From NCBI RefSeq assembly GCF_006442205.1, contig NZ_VFVR01000005.1:248001-312000 (forward strand): 64,000 bases of DNA, given 5' to 3'. How positions within the stretch are numbered: the first letter of the stretch is position 1; every line of letters begins with the position of its first letter. Under the pieces are notes generated by a model. The model was given only the letters and a program-made list of their open reading frames with translations. It was not told the origin of the DNA and made no database searches. Source of the DNA: Mesorhizobium sp. B2-3-12. GTDB lineage: Bacteria > Pseudomonadota > Alphaproteobacteria > Rhizobiales > Rhizobiaceae. Positions 27,839 to 36,564 of the stretch are shown one piece after another. Made by a program: the position numbers and the translations under genes.

Positions 27839-29371
27839 ATGGCCATCCCGGCTAAAGGCTCCGTGCCGCCAGATCCCGTCCTCGTCATTTTCAACCGTTT
27901 CGGGCTTGGAGCCCGCCCGGGCGACCGCGACAGAATGGCCGGCGATCCGCGCGGCTATCTCAAGGCGGAACTTCGGCAGCCCGACATCGCCATGATCGCC
28001 TATGACGATCCGGCCTATGCCGATCTCCTGGGCAGCACGCCGGCGATCCAGGCCAGCATGGCGGCCGGTTTCCAGCGCAAGCTCGACAGAGGCCTGGCGA
28101 AGGCGGCCGCGCAGCCAGCGAAGGCGAAGGCCCCGGCAGCGACGGGTGCCGCCTCGCCCATATCGACTGCTCCGGCCATGCCGAGCGCGGCCGTGAAGGC
28201 GAGCGCGCCGGCCGGCTCGCCGCAGGCGGTACCCGCCAAGCCAACCCCGGCGACACCACCTGTTGAAGCCACCCTGTACCGGGCCGAAGCCCAGGCCCGT
28301 TTCGACAAGGCCTTGCGGGCGGAGGTCGGCTTCGTCGAGCGTCTCGTCTATTTCTGGTCGAACCATTTCTGCGTCTCCGTGGCCAAGGACAACATCGTGC
28401 GCGCCAGCGCCGGCGCCTTCGAACGCGAAGCCATCCGGCCCTTCGTGCTCGGGCGCTTCGCCGACATGCTGATGGCGGTGGAGCGGCATCCGGCCATGCT
28501 GTTCTATCTCGACAACCAGCAGTCGGTCGGCCCCGACTCCCGCGCCGGGAAGAACCGGCAGCGCGGCCTCAACGAGAACCTCGCCCGCGAAATCCTGGAA
28601 CTGCATACGCTCGGCGTCGGCAGCGGCTACACCCAGGCCGACGTCACCAGCTTCGCGCGTATCATGACCGGTTGGACGATGGCCGGGCGGGAAGGACGGC
28701 TGGGCGAACCGGGCAGTTCCGTCTTCAACGCCAACGCCCATGAACCGGGCGACGCGGTGCTGCTCGGCAAGACCTATCCGGCCGGCGGCGTGGGCCAGGC
28801 GGAGGCCGCGCTCAACGACATCGCCATTCATCCGGCGACCGCGCAACACATCGCCACGCAACTCGCCCGCCATTTTATTTCGGACGATCCGCCGGCGGCG
28901 GCGGTCGCGCGTCTCGCCAAGGTGTTCCTCAAGAACAGCGGCAATCTGAGGGCGCTGGCGGCGGCGCTCATCGGCATGCCGGAGGCATGGTCGACGCCCC
29001 TGGCCAAGATGCGCTCGCCCTTCGATTATGTCGCCGCCATCAGGCGGGCGGGCGGCCCGGGACCGAACGATCCCGGCCAGTCGCTCAACTGGCTGAACGC
29101 GCTGGGCGAGCCGCTCTGGCAGCCGCCGGGACCGAACGGCTTTTCCGACCAGGGGGACAATTGGGCGTCGGCGGAAGGCATGAAAATCCGCCTCGACATC
29201 GCCTGGCAGGCTGCCCAGCAAGTGAAGGATATCGGCAACCCCAACGACATGCTCGACGCGGTCATCGGGCCTTCCGCCTCGCCGGAAACGCGTCAGGCGG
29301 TCAGCCGCGCCGAGTCCAAGCAGCAAGGCCTGGCGCTGCTGCTGATGGCGCCCGAATTCCAGCGACGATAG
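27839..29371 (+). CDS. DUF1800 family protein
   Basis: 510 residues. Family landmarks are FNRFGLGARPGDRDRM at the start, RLVYFWSNHFCVS, GLNENLAREILELHTLGVG and YTQADVTSFARIMTGWT. An Ala/Pro-rich insert lies at about 85-140. The biochemical role of DUF1800 proteins is not established; they are consistently paired with DUF1501 proteins, as here. The ATG at 27839 follows a GGAGAG motif. Confidence 0.9.
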   Translation: MAIPAKGSVPPDPVLVIFNRFGLGARPGDRDRMAGDPRGYLKAELRQPDIAMIAYDDPAYADLLGSTPAIQASMAAGFQRKLDRGLAKAAAQPAKAKAPAATGAASPISTAPAMPSAAVKASAPAGSPQAVPAKPTPATPPVEATLYRAEAQARFDKALRAEVGFVERLVYFWSNHFCVSVAKDNIVRASAGAFEREAIRPFVLGRFADMLMAVERHPAMLFYLDNQQSVGPDSRAGKNRQRGLNENLAREILELHTLGVGSGYTQADVTSFARIMTGWTMAGREGRLGEPGSSVFNANAHEPGDAVLLGKTYPAGGVGQAEAALNDIAIHPATAQHIATQLARHFISDDPPAAAVARLAKVFLKNSGNLRALAAALIGMPEAWSTPLAKMRSPFDYVAAIRRAGGPGPNDPGQSLNWLNALGEPLWQPPGPNGFSDQGDNWASAEGMKIRLDIAWQAAQQVKDIGNPNDMLDAVIGPSASPETRQAVSRAESKQQGLALLLMAPEFQRR

Positions 29372-29417
29372 TTCGAGCGACAGATCCGGCGCCGACAACT
29401 CCCGTGGAGACCACCTC

Positions 29418-30656
29418 ATGAGCCTGCTATGTGAAACCCCTCACCCTTCCCGCCGCGCCGTGCTGATGACCGGCGGCGCGCTGTTTGCCTGGGCCTATCT
29501 GCCGCGCTTCGCCCGGGCCACCGACAATCGCGACCCGCGCCTGATCGTCATCGTGCTGCGCGGCGCGCTCGACGGCCTGTCGGCGGTCGGCCCGGTCGGC
29601 GATCCAGACTATGCCGGCCTGCATGGCGACATTGCGCTCTCGCTCTCCGGCCCGCACGCAGCGCTGCCGCTCGATGGTTTCTTTGCCGTCAATCCGGCGA
29701 TGCCGGCGTTCGCCCGGCTGTTCAAGGCCAACCAGGCGGCGGTCGTGCACGCTGCCGCGACGGGCTATCGCGAGCGCTCGCATTTCGACGGGCAGGATGT
29801 TCTGGAAAGCGGCTTTGCCGGCCCCGGCCATGTCGCCACCGGCTGGCTCAACCGGGCGCTCGAAAGCCTGCCGGCGGGCGACCGCGTGGCAACGCTCGGC
29901 GGCCTGGCCGTCGGCCCGTCGACGCCACTGGTGATCCGTGGCGCGGCCCCTGTGCTCGGCTGGGCGCCGCAATCGCTGCCGGCGCCGTCCGGCGACCTCC
30001 CGGCGCGCGTTCTCGATCTTTACCAGCATCGCGACCCGGTGCTGGCGGTGGCGCTGCAAAAGGGCCTCGACGCCGACAGGATGGCGCTCGACGACCAGAT
30101 GGGCGCCAAGGCAATGAAACCGAGGAGCGGCCTCGACAGCGCCGCCGGCATGCGGCAGGCCGCGCAGGGCGCGGCCAGGCTGATCGCCGCCGATGACGGG
30201 CCGCGCGTCGCGGCGCTGGCCTTCGACGGCTGGGACACACATGTCAACGAAGGCGGCGCGACCGGCCGGCTCGCCACCTTGCTCGGCGGCCTCGACGGCG
30301 CGTTCGAGGAATTCGAAAAAGGTCTCGGCGAGCGCTGGAAGGATACGGCGATCATCGCCATCACGGAATTCGGCCGAACGGCGCGGATCAATGGCACGGT
30401 CGGCACCGATCACGGCACCGGCACGGTCGTGCTGCTCGCCGGCGGTGCGATCAAGGGCGGCCGCGTCATCGCCGACTGGCCGGGATTGAAGCCAGCGCAA
30501 CTCTACCAGCAGCGCGACCTGGCGCCGACCAGCGATGTCAGGGCGGTTCTGAAAGGCCTGCTCGCCGAGCAGTTCGGACTTTCGGCCGCGGTGCTCGGCG
30601 ACAAGGTGTTTCCGGATTCAGGAGCGGTGAAGCCGATGATGAACCTGGTTGTCTGA
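29418..30656 (+). CDS. DUF1501 family protein
   Basis: 412 residues with a twin-arginine-like leader (PSRRAVLMTGGALFAWAYL) and the alkaline-phosphatase-like DUF1501 fold: RDPRLIVIVLRGALDGLSAV near residue 36, HAAATGYRERSHFDGQDVLE, and EFGRTARINGTVGTDHGTG near the C-terminus. It is the usual partner of DUF1800; both are thought to be exported, and their function is unknown. It starts 46 bp after the DUF1800 stop. Confidence 0.9.
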   Translation: MSLLCETPHPSRRAVLMTGGALFAWAYLPRFARATDNRDPRLIVIVLRGALDGLSAVGPVGDPDYAGLHGDIALSLSGPHAALPLDGFFAVNPAMPAFARLFKANQAAVVHAAATGYRERSHFDGQDVLESGFAGPGHVATGWLNRALESLPAGDRVATLGGLAVGPSTPLVIRGAAPVLGWAPQSLPAPSGDLPARVLDLYQHRDPVLAVALQKGLDADRMALDDQMGAKAMKPRSGLDSAAGMRQAAQGAARLIAADDGPRVAALAFDGWDTHVNEGGATGRLATLLGGLDGAFEEFEKGLGERWKDTAIIAITEFGRTARINGTVGTDHGTGTVVLLAGGAIKGGRVIADWPGLKPAQLYQQRDLAPTSDVRAVLKGLLAEQFGLSAAVLGDKVFPDSGAVKPMMNLVV

Positions 30657-30665
30657 ACCAAGCAG

Positions 30666-30689
30666 GACGCCGCGATGAATCGCGGCGTC
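30666..30689. terminator. Hairpin between convergent DUF1501 and aas genes
   Basis: A perfect 10-bp stem, GACGCCGCGA with TCGCGGCGTC, around a TGAA loop, 9 bp after the DUF1501 stop and 20 bp before the aas stop. No T run; it is placed to serve both convergent genes. Confidence 0.6.
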
Positions 30690-30708
30690 GTCTCGCCGCT
30701 GTCGGAGA

Positions 30709-33700
30709 TCAGGCGGCCTCGACCTTGGCGGTTTCAAGGGCTTCGCCGCGTACCAGCCTGGTCACGCCGACGAAGTCGATCTTGCCCGAGCCGAGCACCG
30801 GCACATGCGCCACGACGCGCACTTCGGCAGGCACCATCAGGTCCATCGCCCCGTTTGCCTTGGCAAAGGCCAGAAACTCGGCGCGCGTCGCTTTTTCGGC
30901 TTCGGTGATGAGCACCAGTTTTTCGCCCTTGCGCGGATCCGGCACGGTCGCGACCGCCGACAGCGAGCCTTTCCACAATTCGCCCGCCAACGCTTCCACG
31001 GCAGCCAGCGAAATCATCTCGCCGCCGATCTTGGCAAAGCGTTTGGCGCGGCCGCGAATGCTGACGAAGCCGGCATCGTCGATGCTAACGATGTCGCCGG
31101 TGTCGTGCCAACCGTCCTGCAGCGGTTCGAGCACACCAGGCTTTTCGGCCCTGAGATAGCCGGCCATGACGTTGGGGCCGCGCACGAACAGCCGCCCGCC
31201 ACCCTCGACGCCGATCACCGGTTCCAGGCGGTATTCCATGCCGGGCATGATTTTTCCGACCGTGCCCGACTTGTTGTACATCGGCGTGTTGATGGAGATG
31301 ACCGGCGCCGTCTCGGTAACGCCGTAGCCTTCGAGAATGCGCAGGCCGAACTTCTCCATATAGGTTTCGCGGGTCGAGGCCTTGACCGGCTCGGCGCCGG
31401 AAAAGCAGTAGCGCACCGAGCGGAAATCATAGGGATGCGCGGTGCGCGCGTAGCCGCTGAGGAAGGTGTCGGTGCCGAAGATGATGGTCGCGTTCGAGGC
31501 ATAAACCAGTTCCGGCACGATGCGGTAATGCAGTGGCGACGGGTAGAAATAGACGGGAACGCCTGAAACCAGCGGCAGCACCGTGCCCGCCGTCAAGCCG
31601 AACGAATGGAAGATCGGCAGCACGTTGAACACCTTGTCGCCCGAATGGAAATCGATGCGCGAGGCGGCCTGTGCCGCATTGGCCAGGATGTTGCGGTGGG
31701 TGAGCACGACCCCCTTGGGCGTGCCTTCGGAGCCCGAGGTGAACAGGATCACGGCCGGGTCGGTGGCCTTGCGGGCAACCCTGGGCGTGGCCTTGCGCAA
31801 CAGGCCAAGCAGCTTGTCCTTGAGGCCGATGGTTGCGCGCAGATCGTCCAGCCAGACGATGTTGACCGACCGGCCAACCTCCTCGACGATTGCGCCGAGC
31901 TTGGCCTGCTCGACAAAGGCTCGCGAGGTCAAAATGGTGGTTACCCGCGCCGCCTTGCAGGCGGACAGGATGTTGGCGGCACCGGCGGTGAAATTGATCA
32001 TCGCCGGGACCTTGCCGGCGGACATGACGCCGAGCAGAGCTGCACAGGCGCCATTGGCGTTGGGTAGCATGATGCCGAGCGTGTCCTGTCCGGCATAGAG
32101 CGTTTCGAATTTCTCGCCGAGCACCGCGGCACCCGTGAGCAGCTTGCCGTAGCTCAGCGAACCGGAGACCGGATCCTGCACGGCGAGTTGCTTCATGCCA
32201 CGCTCGGTCGCCGTCTCGATGACCCTTTCGAGCACGGTCTTGTCGATGTGCTGGGTCTGGAAGACGAGATCGGACATCACCTGGTAGAGCGCGGCACCAG
32301 CGGCGGCCCTGCGCTTGCGCCCCTTCAGCTCCTCGGCGACCTTGAGCCTGACCGGTGGCAGTATGGTCACCTTGACCTTCGGGAACAGGCGGCGGCGCAC
32401 GTGCTGCGCCGTCAGCCGCGAGAACGGGCTTTTTTCCAACCCCTCGATGCGGATCGGCACCACCATCGAGCCGGTCTTGTCGGCCACCATGGCGGCGCCG
32501 TCATAGACCTTCATCAGCCCGCCGGTGACGGTGATGCGGCCCTCGGGAAAGATGACCAGTGGATCGCCGTTCTGCACGATCTTGATCAGCGTGCGCGTCG
32601 ACATCGGCTTGGCCGGATTGAGCGGCAGGGCGCGGGTCAGTTTCAGGAACGGCTTCATCCACCACGCCTGGGCGATCGTGTAGTCGATGGCGAAGACCGG
32701 CTCTTCATCGGTCAGCGTCAGCGCCAGCGGACCGTCGAGAAAGCTGACATGGTTGAGCGCCAGGATGGGCGCCGGACCAGCCGCCTTGAGGTTGTCCAGG
32801 CCTTCCACTTCCAGCCGATGGAAGGCGCGGAAGAGGATGGAGACGAAGTCGCGGAAGGCGTTGGTCGGCAGATATTTCAGCATCAGCCAGGCGGCCACGG
32901 CATTGAAGGCGGCAAGCCCGAACAGCACGGTGGCGATGGAGACGCCCGCCGCCTGGATGGCGGCGACAAGGATGCCGCCCAATGTCATGAAGCCGGCATT
33001 GACGATGCTGACCGCGGCGACGACGCGCGCGCGGCGCGCCTCGGGCGACCAGGCCTGCACGGCGGCGAAGGTCGGCACCACCAGAAAGGCGCTGGAAATG
33101 GCCATGCCGGCAAGGTCGATCGCAACACGGATCGTGTTTGGCCCGGCGAAGAAGAGGCCAAGGGTTTCGGCCTTGGGCGAGGGCTGCATGCTCCAGATCG
33201 TCCATGCAAGGTGCAGGCCGAATAGCGCCAGCAGGGCCGTGCCGACCGGCGCGGGAAGGAGCACTATGCGGCCCTGCGACATCCAGGCGGCGATCGCCGA
33301 GCCGATGGCGATGGAAACGGCGAACACCGCGAGATAGGCGGTGACCGCGATCTCGTTGCCGCCAAGCTGATCCTTGATGAGCGTGGGCAGGATCGAAAGA
33401 ACGATGGCGCCGATCAGCCAGAACCACGAGGTCATCAATCCGGCGCGCCAGATGCGCGTGTCGGTGCGCAATTCACTGACCTGGCGCCATGTCGAGCGGA
33501 AGATATTCCAGTCGATGACAAGGTTCGGCGCGGCCGAACCGGTCGAGGGGATATAGCGGCTGACGAACCAGCAGCCGACCGCCAGGATCATCATCATCGG
33601 GCCGAAGACGGCGACACCAATGCCGTCAGCGGAGACGACACCGCCCACGATCGTGCCGCCAAGGATGGCGGCGAAGGTCGCCGATTCGATCCAGGCGTTG

Positions 33701-34119
33701 GCGCGGGGCAATTCCTTGCGCTCGAGATGATCGGGCAGGATGCCGTATTTGATCGGCCCGAACAGTGCCGAGATGACGCCGAACATCAACAGCGCGGTCA
33801 TCAGCACGGGAATGGAGGACAGCGCGATGCCGACGACCGCGACGGCAGCGGCGCCGATCTCGGCGAATTTCAGCCGGCGGGCGATGAGCGCCTTGTCGAA
33901 GCGGTCGGCGATTTCACCGCCGAGCGCCGACAGCAACAGGAAAGGAGCCATGAACACGGCACCGGCCAAGGTGACCAGCGAGGCCGCCTGACCGGCGGCG
34001 AGCGTGAAAAGGATCAGGAACACCAGCGTGTTCTTGAGGAAATTGTCGTTGAAAGCAGACAGGAACTGCGTCCAGAAAAGGGGTGCAAAACGTCGCGACA
34101 GCATCAGATGCGTGGTCAT
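30709..34119 (-). CDS. aas: Fused lysophospholipid transporter/acyltransferase/acyl-ACP synthetase (LplT-Aas)
   Basis: 1136 residues that join three activities of lysophospholipid repair. Residues 1-410 form an MFS-type transporter like LplT (FWTQFLSAFNDNFLKNTLVF). Then comes a PlsC-like acyltransferase with NHVSFLD and PEGRIT, and a C-terminal AMP-forming acyl-ACP synthetase with LFTSGSEGTPKGVVLTH and GYGVTETAP. Enterobacteria have lplT and aas as separate genes; here they are one chain. The Met at 34119 fits the start of the transporter; one at 34131 is possible. Controlled by a promoter with three operators. Confidence 0.93.
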   Translation of the reverse strand: MTTHLMLSRRFAPLFWTQFLSAFNDNFLKNTLVFLILFTLAAGQAASLVTLAGAVFMAPFLLLSALGGEIADRFDKALIARRLKFAEIGAAAVAVVGIALSSIPVLMTALLMFGVISALFGPIKYGILPDHLERKELPRANAWIESATFAAILGGTIVGGVVSADGIGVAVFGPMMMILAVGCWFVSRYIPSTGSAAPNLVIDWNIFRSTWRQVSELRTDTRIWRAGLMTSWFWLIGAIVLSILPTLIKDQLGGNEIAVTAYLAVFAVSIAIGSAIAAWMSQGRIVLLPAPVGTALLALFGLHLAWTIWSMQPSPKAETLGLFFAGPNTIRVAIDLAGMAISSAFLVVPTFAAVQAWSPEARRARVVAAVSIVNAGFMTLGGILVAAIQAAGVSIATVLFGLAAFNAVAAWLMLKYLPTNAFRDFVSILFRAFHRLEVEGLDNLKAAGPAPILALNHVSFLDGPLALTLTDEEPVFAIDYTIAQAWWMKPFLKLTRALPLNPAKPMSTRTLIKIVQNGDPLVIFPEGRITVTGGLMKVYDGAAMVADKTGSMVVPIRIEGLEKSPFSRLTAQHVRRRLFPKVKVTILPPVRLKVAEELKGRKRRAAAGAALYQVMSDLVFQTQHIDKTVLERVIETATERGMKQLAVQDPVSGSLSYGKLLTGAAVLGEKFETLYAGQDTLGIMLPNANGACAALLGVMSAGKVPAMINFTAGAANILSACKAARVTTILTSRAFVEQAKLGAIVEEVGRSVNIVWLDDLRATIGLKDKLLGLLRKATPRVARKATDPAVILFTSGSEGTPKGVVLTHRNILANAAQAASRIDFHSGDKVFNVLPIFHSFGLTAGTVLPLVSGVPVYFYPSPLHYRIVPELVYASNATIIFGTDTFLSGYARTAHPYDFRSVRYCFSGAEPVKASTRETYMEKFGLRILEGYGVTETAPVISINTPMYNKSGTVGKIMPGMEYRLEPVIGVEGGGRLFVRGPNVMAGYLRAEKPGVLEPLQDGWHDTGDIVSIDDAGFVSIRGRAKRFAKIGGEMISLAAVEALAGELWKGSLSAVATVPDPRKGEKLVLITEAEKATRAEFLAFAKANGAMDLMVPAEVRVVAHVPVLGSGKIDFVGVTRLVRGEALETAKVEAA

Positions 34120-34294
34120 GGCGATTTCCATTGGCGAAACCCAACCGGCAATATGCCTTTGGCCTCGCGGTTGCGCGCACTGTTTCAATCCCGTTGATAA
34201 CAGTGAGCTGGTTAAACTTCCTTGCTGCGTCTTGTCGTCTTCAGTGATGGCGGCGGCGGAGCCTCCAGTCGTCCCATGACAGGCTGACCACAGC

Positions 34295-34365
34295 ATGAAC
34301 GGTGTTCATTTCTGCAGCATATCATTTAATGAACAATGTTCAAGTTGAAAATGAACGATGTTCAT
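34295..34365. promoter_or_regulatory. Three palindromic operators TGAAC-N3-GTTCA upstream of aas
   Basis: Exact 13-bp inverted repeats at 34296-34308 (centre GGT), 34330-34342 (AAT) and 34352-34364 (GAT). Two of them extend to ATGAAC-N3-GTTCAT. Centres are 34 and 22 bp apart. The form fits a dimeric repressor of the TetR or similar family. The middle site covers the -35 box of the promoter called below and the first lies at its start point, so repression is expected. Confidence 0.75.
34316..34343 (-). promoter_or_regulatory. Predicted sigma-70-type promoter of aas
   Basis: On the minus strand TTGAAC (34343-34338), a 16-bp spacer and TATGCT (34321-34316). It lies about 200 bp upstream of the aas start. 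Close match to consensus for a high-GC genome and embedded in the three operators. Confidence 0.55.
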
Positions 34366-34611
34366 AACTTTTCAGGAGATCCTCCGAACCGGGAATACGC
34401 CCTTGCCACCCCTTTGCGGCCGTTTGGAAAGACGCGCCGACCAAGCAGCACTATTGAGGCCGACTGATGACGCCTTCCGTCGTTCGACAAGGTTGCGGAG
34501 GCAAGCCCAAGGGCGGCCCAGTATCGCGGAATTAACGTTAAATTCACTATGTGTTTGTTCTGGCGGTGCAATTAATCGAAGAGTTTCCCAAAATTATGCT
34601 GAGTCCTATCC
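34366..34611. other. Intergenic region between aas control region and the sulfatase gene
   Basis: About 246 bp with lower GC than its surroundings near the right end. I see no convincing gene, RNA or terminator here; the 85-residue frame from 34358 is low-quality. It probably holds the promoter of the plus-strand sulfatase gene. Confidence 0.4.
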
Positions 34612-36564
34612 ATGAGAAAACCTTTAGCTCAGCTTCAGAAGCTTTTGCGGCTGCTATGCCATCCGTTGATGCTGGTTGTAGTCAGCCTTGCCGGCATTCT
34701 CGCTGCCGGCAGGGTCGAGCATGAATGGCTGTCGGTGCCGTTCTCGCTGGCGCTGGTGGCGGTCGTCGCGGGCATCCTGTTCCTGGCCACGTCGCGACTC
34801 GCCTTTTCCGCCTATCTCGCCTGGATGACCGTCGGCGTCCTGACGCTGATTTCAGCGATCAAGTTCCGCATGAAGGGCTTTTCGCTGCACTTCTACGACA
34901 CCGTCTTCGTCTCCAGGGATCCGGAAGTGTATCGCTTCATCGTCGGCTCCTATCTCCATCTCATCCTGCCGGTTGTCATGGCACTGGCGCTTGGCATCGC
35001 CGCTGCGATCCTGATCTTTCGCGCCGACCGGAAGCTTGGCTGGCCCGTATCGGTGCGCGCCGTGGTTCTGGCTGTGCTGGTCACCCTGGTGCCCCTGACC
35101 TTTCCAGCCGAGGCGTCGAAGGACCGTTATTTCTACTATATGCAAGGCCGGCACATGTCGGCCTTCTTTGTCTCGCTAATGGATCTGCGCAATCTGGTCG
35201 TCGAGCCGGCTTTCGAGCAGCGACTGCAGGCCGTCGTGCCGCAGCCGCCCTTCGCCGATACGGTGGACTGCGGTGACCGGGCCACGCTTCCCGACATCTT
35301 CTTCGTGCTCAGCGAAAGCCAGTCCGATCCCGCCAACTTCCCCCAGATCGCCAGGGGTGCGGGATTTCTACAGCGCTTCGCCCCCAAAGCAGGCGAAGCG
35401 CACCCGATGCAGGTCGAAACCTTCGGCGGCGGCACCTGGATCACCAATTTGTCACTGATGACCGGCCTTTCTGCCACCGATTTCGGCTGGCGAAGTCCTT
35501 ATCTGACAATCACGCTGCAGGACAAGGTCGCCGGCGCGTTGCCGGAGATTCTGGCGCGATGCGGCTACCGTACCGCTGTGATGACGCCGATGGATTTTAC
35601 CTTCGTCAATGAAGGGCCCTTCCTGAAATCGATCGGCTTCGAGACCATCCTGGACATCAAGGATATCGCCGCGCCGTTCTACCATCTGCGCGACGACTTC
35701 TACTATCACGCGGCCGAGGCATTCATCGCAAAGCACCGGCAGGAAGACGCACGGCCATTGTTCCTCGAAATCGAGACCATGTTCCCGCACTCCCCCTATG
35801 AGGGGCGGATGGAACCGGAGTTGAAGGTGGAAGGTGAACCCTTCTCCGACGATTTCCAGGCCGGCGAATATCTGCGCCGCATGGCGATCGCACGCGGAGA
35901 TTTACAAGCATTCCTGGAACGCCGGGAAGCGGAAGCCGGCAAACGCGGCGCCGTGGTGCTCGAATTCGGCGATCATCAGTCGTCGGCGACAAAGCCGCTC
36001 GTCGATGCCATTGCCGGCGAGGACGCGCTGGCAAGACCGGATTCACTTGCCTATCGCACCTTCTACACGCTCTCGACCATCAATTACCCGCTTCGCCATC
36101 CAATACCTGACACGGCGCCGCTCGATGTCGCTTTCCTCAGCGCGAGCCTGCTCGATGCGGCGGGCCTACCGATCTCGCCTATGATGGCTGATCTCGTGCG
36201 GCTGCGCGATCATTGCAGCGGCCGGTTCCATGGCTGCCCGGACCGGGCCGCGGTGGATGCGCATCTGCGCAAGCGCCTCGATTCGGGATTGCTGAACCTG
36301 TTCCCGCAGGCGGCGCCGCTTCATGTCCATGCGGAACGGCTCCAATTGTCTAAAACCAGGACGGGACCTCAGGTGACGGGAGATGATCCCAGCGTCGCCA
36401 CGGTCTTCAGCGCGCCGTCGAGCATGTCGCCCTTCTCGTCCTTCAGCGCCGCCTCGCGCAGGCGCCGGATCCAGTCGGCGGCGTCGGGCCTGCCCTTGAG
36501 CAGATCCAGCGCCGACAGCACACGGTCGAATTTCGACTGGGCGCGCGCATGCGTGTCGCTGTAG
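34612..36564 (+). CDS. LtaS/OpgB-like membrane sulfatase-fold protein with an antisense tail
   Basis: 650 residues as read. About five membrane helices lie in residues 1-180, followed by a periplasmic alkaline-phosphatase-type domain: FFVLSESQSDP (metal Glu), FGGGTWITNLSLMTG (probable nucleophilic Thr) and EFGDHQSS (Asp-His metal pair). Such enzymes transfer glycerophosphate or ethanolamine phosphate to glycans or lipids; the substrate here is unknown. The family domain ends near residue 575. The last about 65 residues (from 36369) are antisense to iorB, Ser/Arg-rich and look non-native, so the true stop may have been lost. Confidence 0.75.
   Translation: MRKPLAQLQKLLRLLCHPLMLVVVSLAGILAAGRVEHEWLSVPFSLALVAVVAGILFLATSRLAFSAYLAWMTVGVLTLISAIKFRMKGFSLHFYDTVFVSRDPEVYRFIVGSYLHLILPVVMALALGIAAAILIFRADRKLGWPVSVRAVVLAVLVTLVPLTFPAEASKDRYFYYMQGRHMSAFFVSLMDLRNLVVEPAFEQRLQAVVPQPPFADTVDCGDRATLPDIFFVLSESQSDPANFPQIARGAGFLQRFAPKAGEAHPMQVETFGGGTWITNLSLMTGLSATDFGWRSPYLTITLQDKVAGALPEILARCGYRTAVMTPMDFTFVNEGPFLKSIGFETILDIKDIAAPFYHLRDDFYYHAAEAFIAKHRQEDARPLFLEIETMFPHSPYEGRMEPELKVEGEPFSDDFQAGEYLRRMAIARGDLQAFLERREAEAGKRGAVVLEFGDHQSSATKPLVDAIAGEDALARPDSLAYRTFYTLSTINYPLRHPIPDTAPLDVAFLSASLLDAAGLPISPMMADLVRLRDHCSGRFHGCPDRAAVDAHLRKRLDSGLLNLFPQAAPLHVHAERLQLSKTRTGPQVTGDDPSVATVFSAPSSMSPFSSFSAASRRRRIQSAASGLPLSRSSADSTRSNFDWARACVSL

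Noticed and set aside
34358-34615. 85-residue frame ahead of the sulfatase gene
   Set aside because: It starts inside operator 3, lacks a ribosome site and shows no family features.
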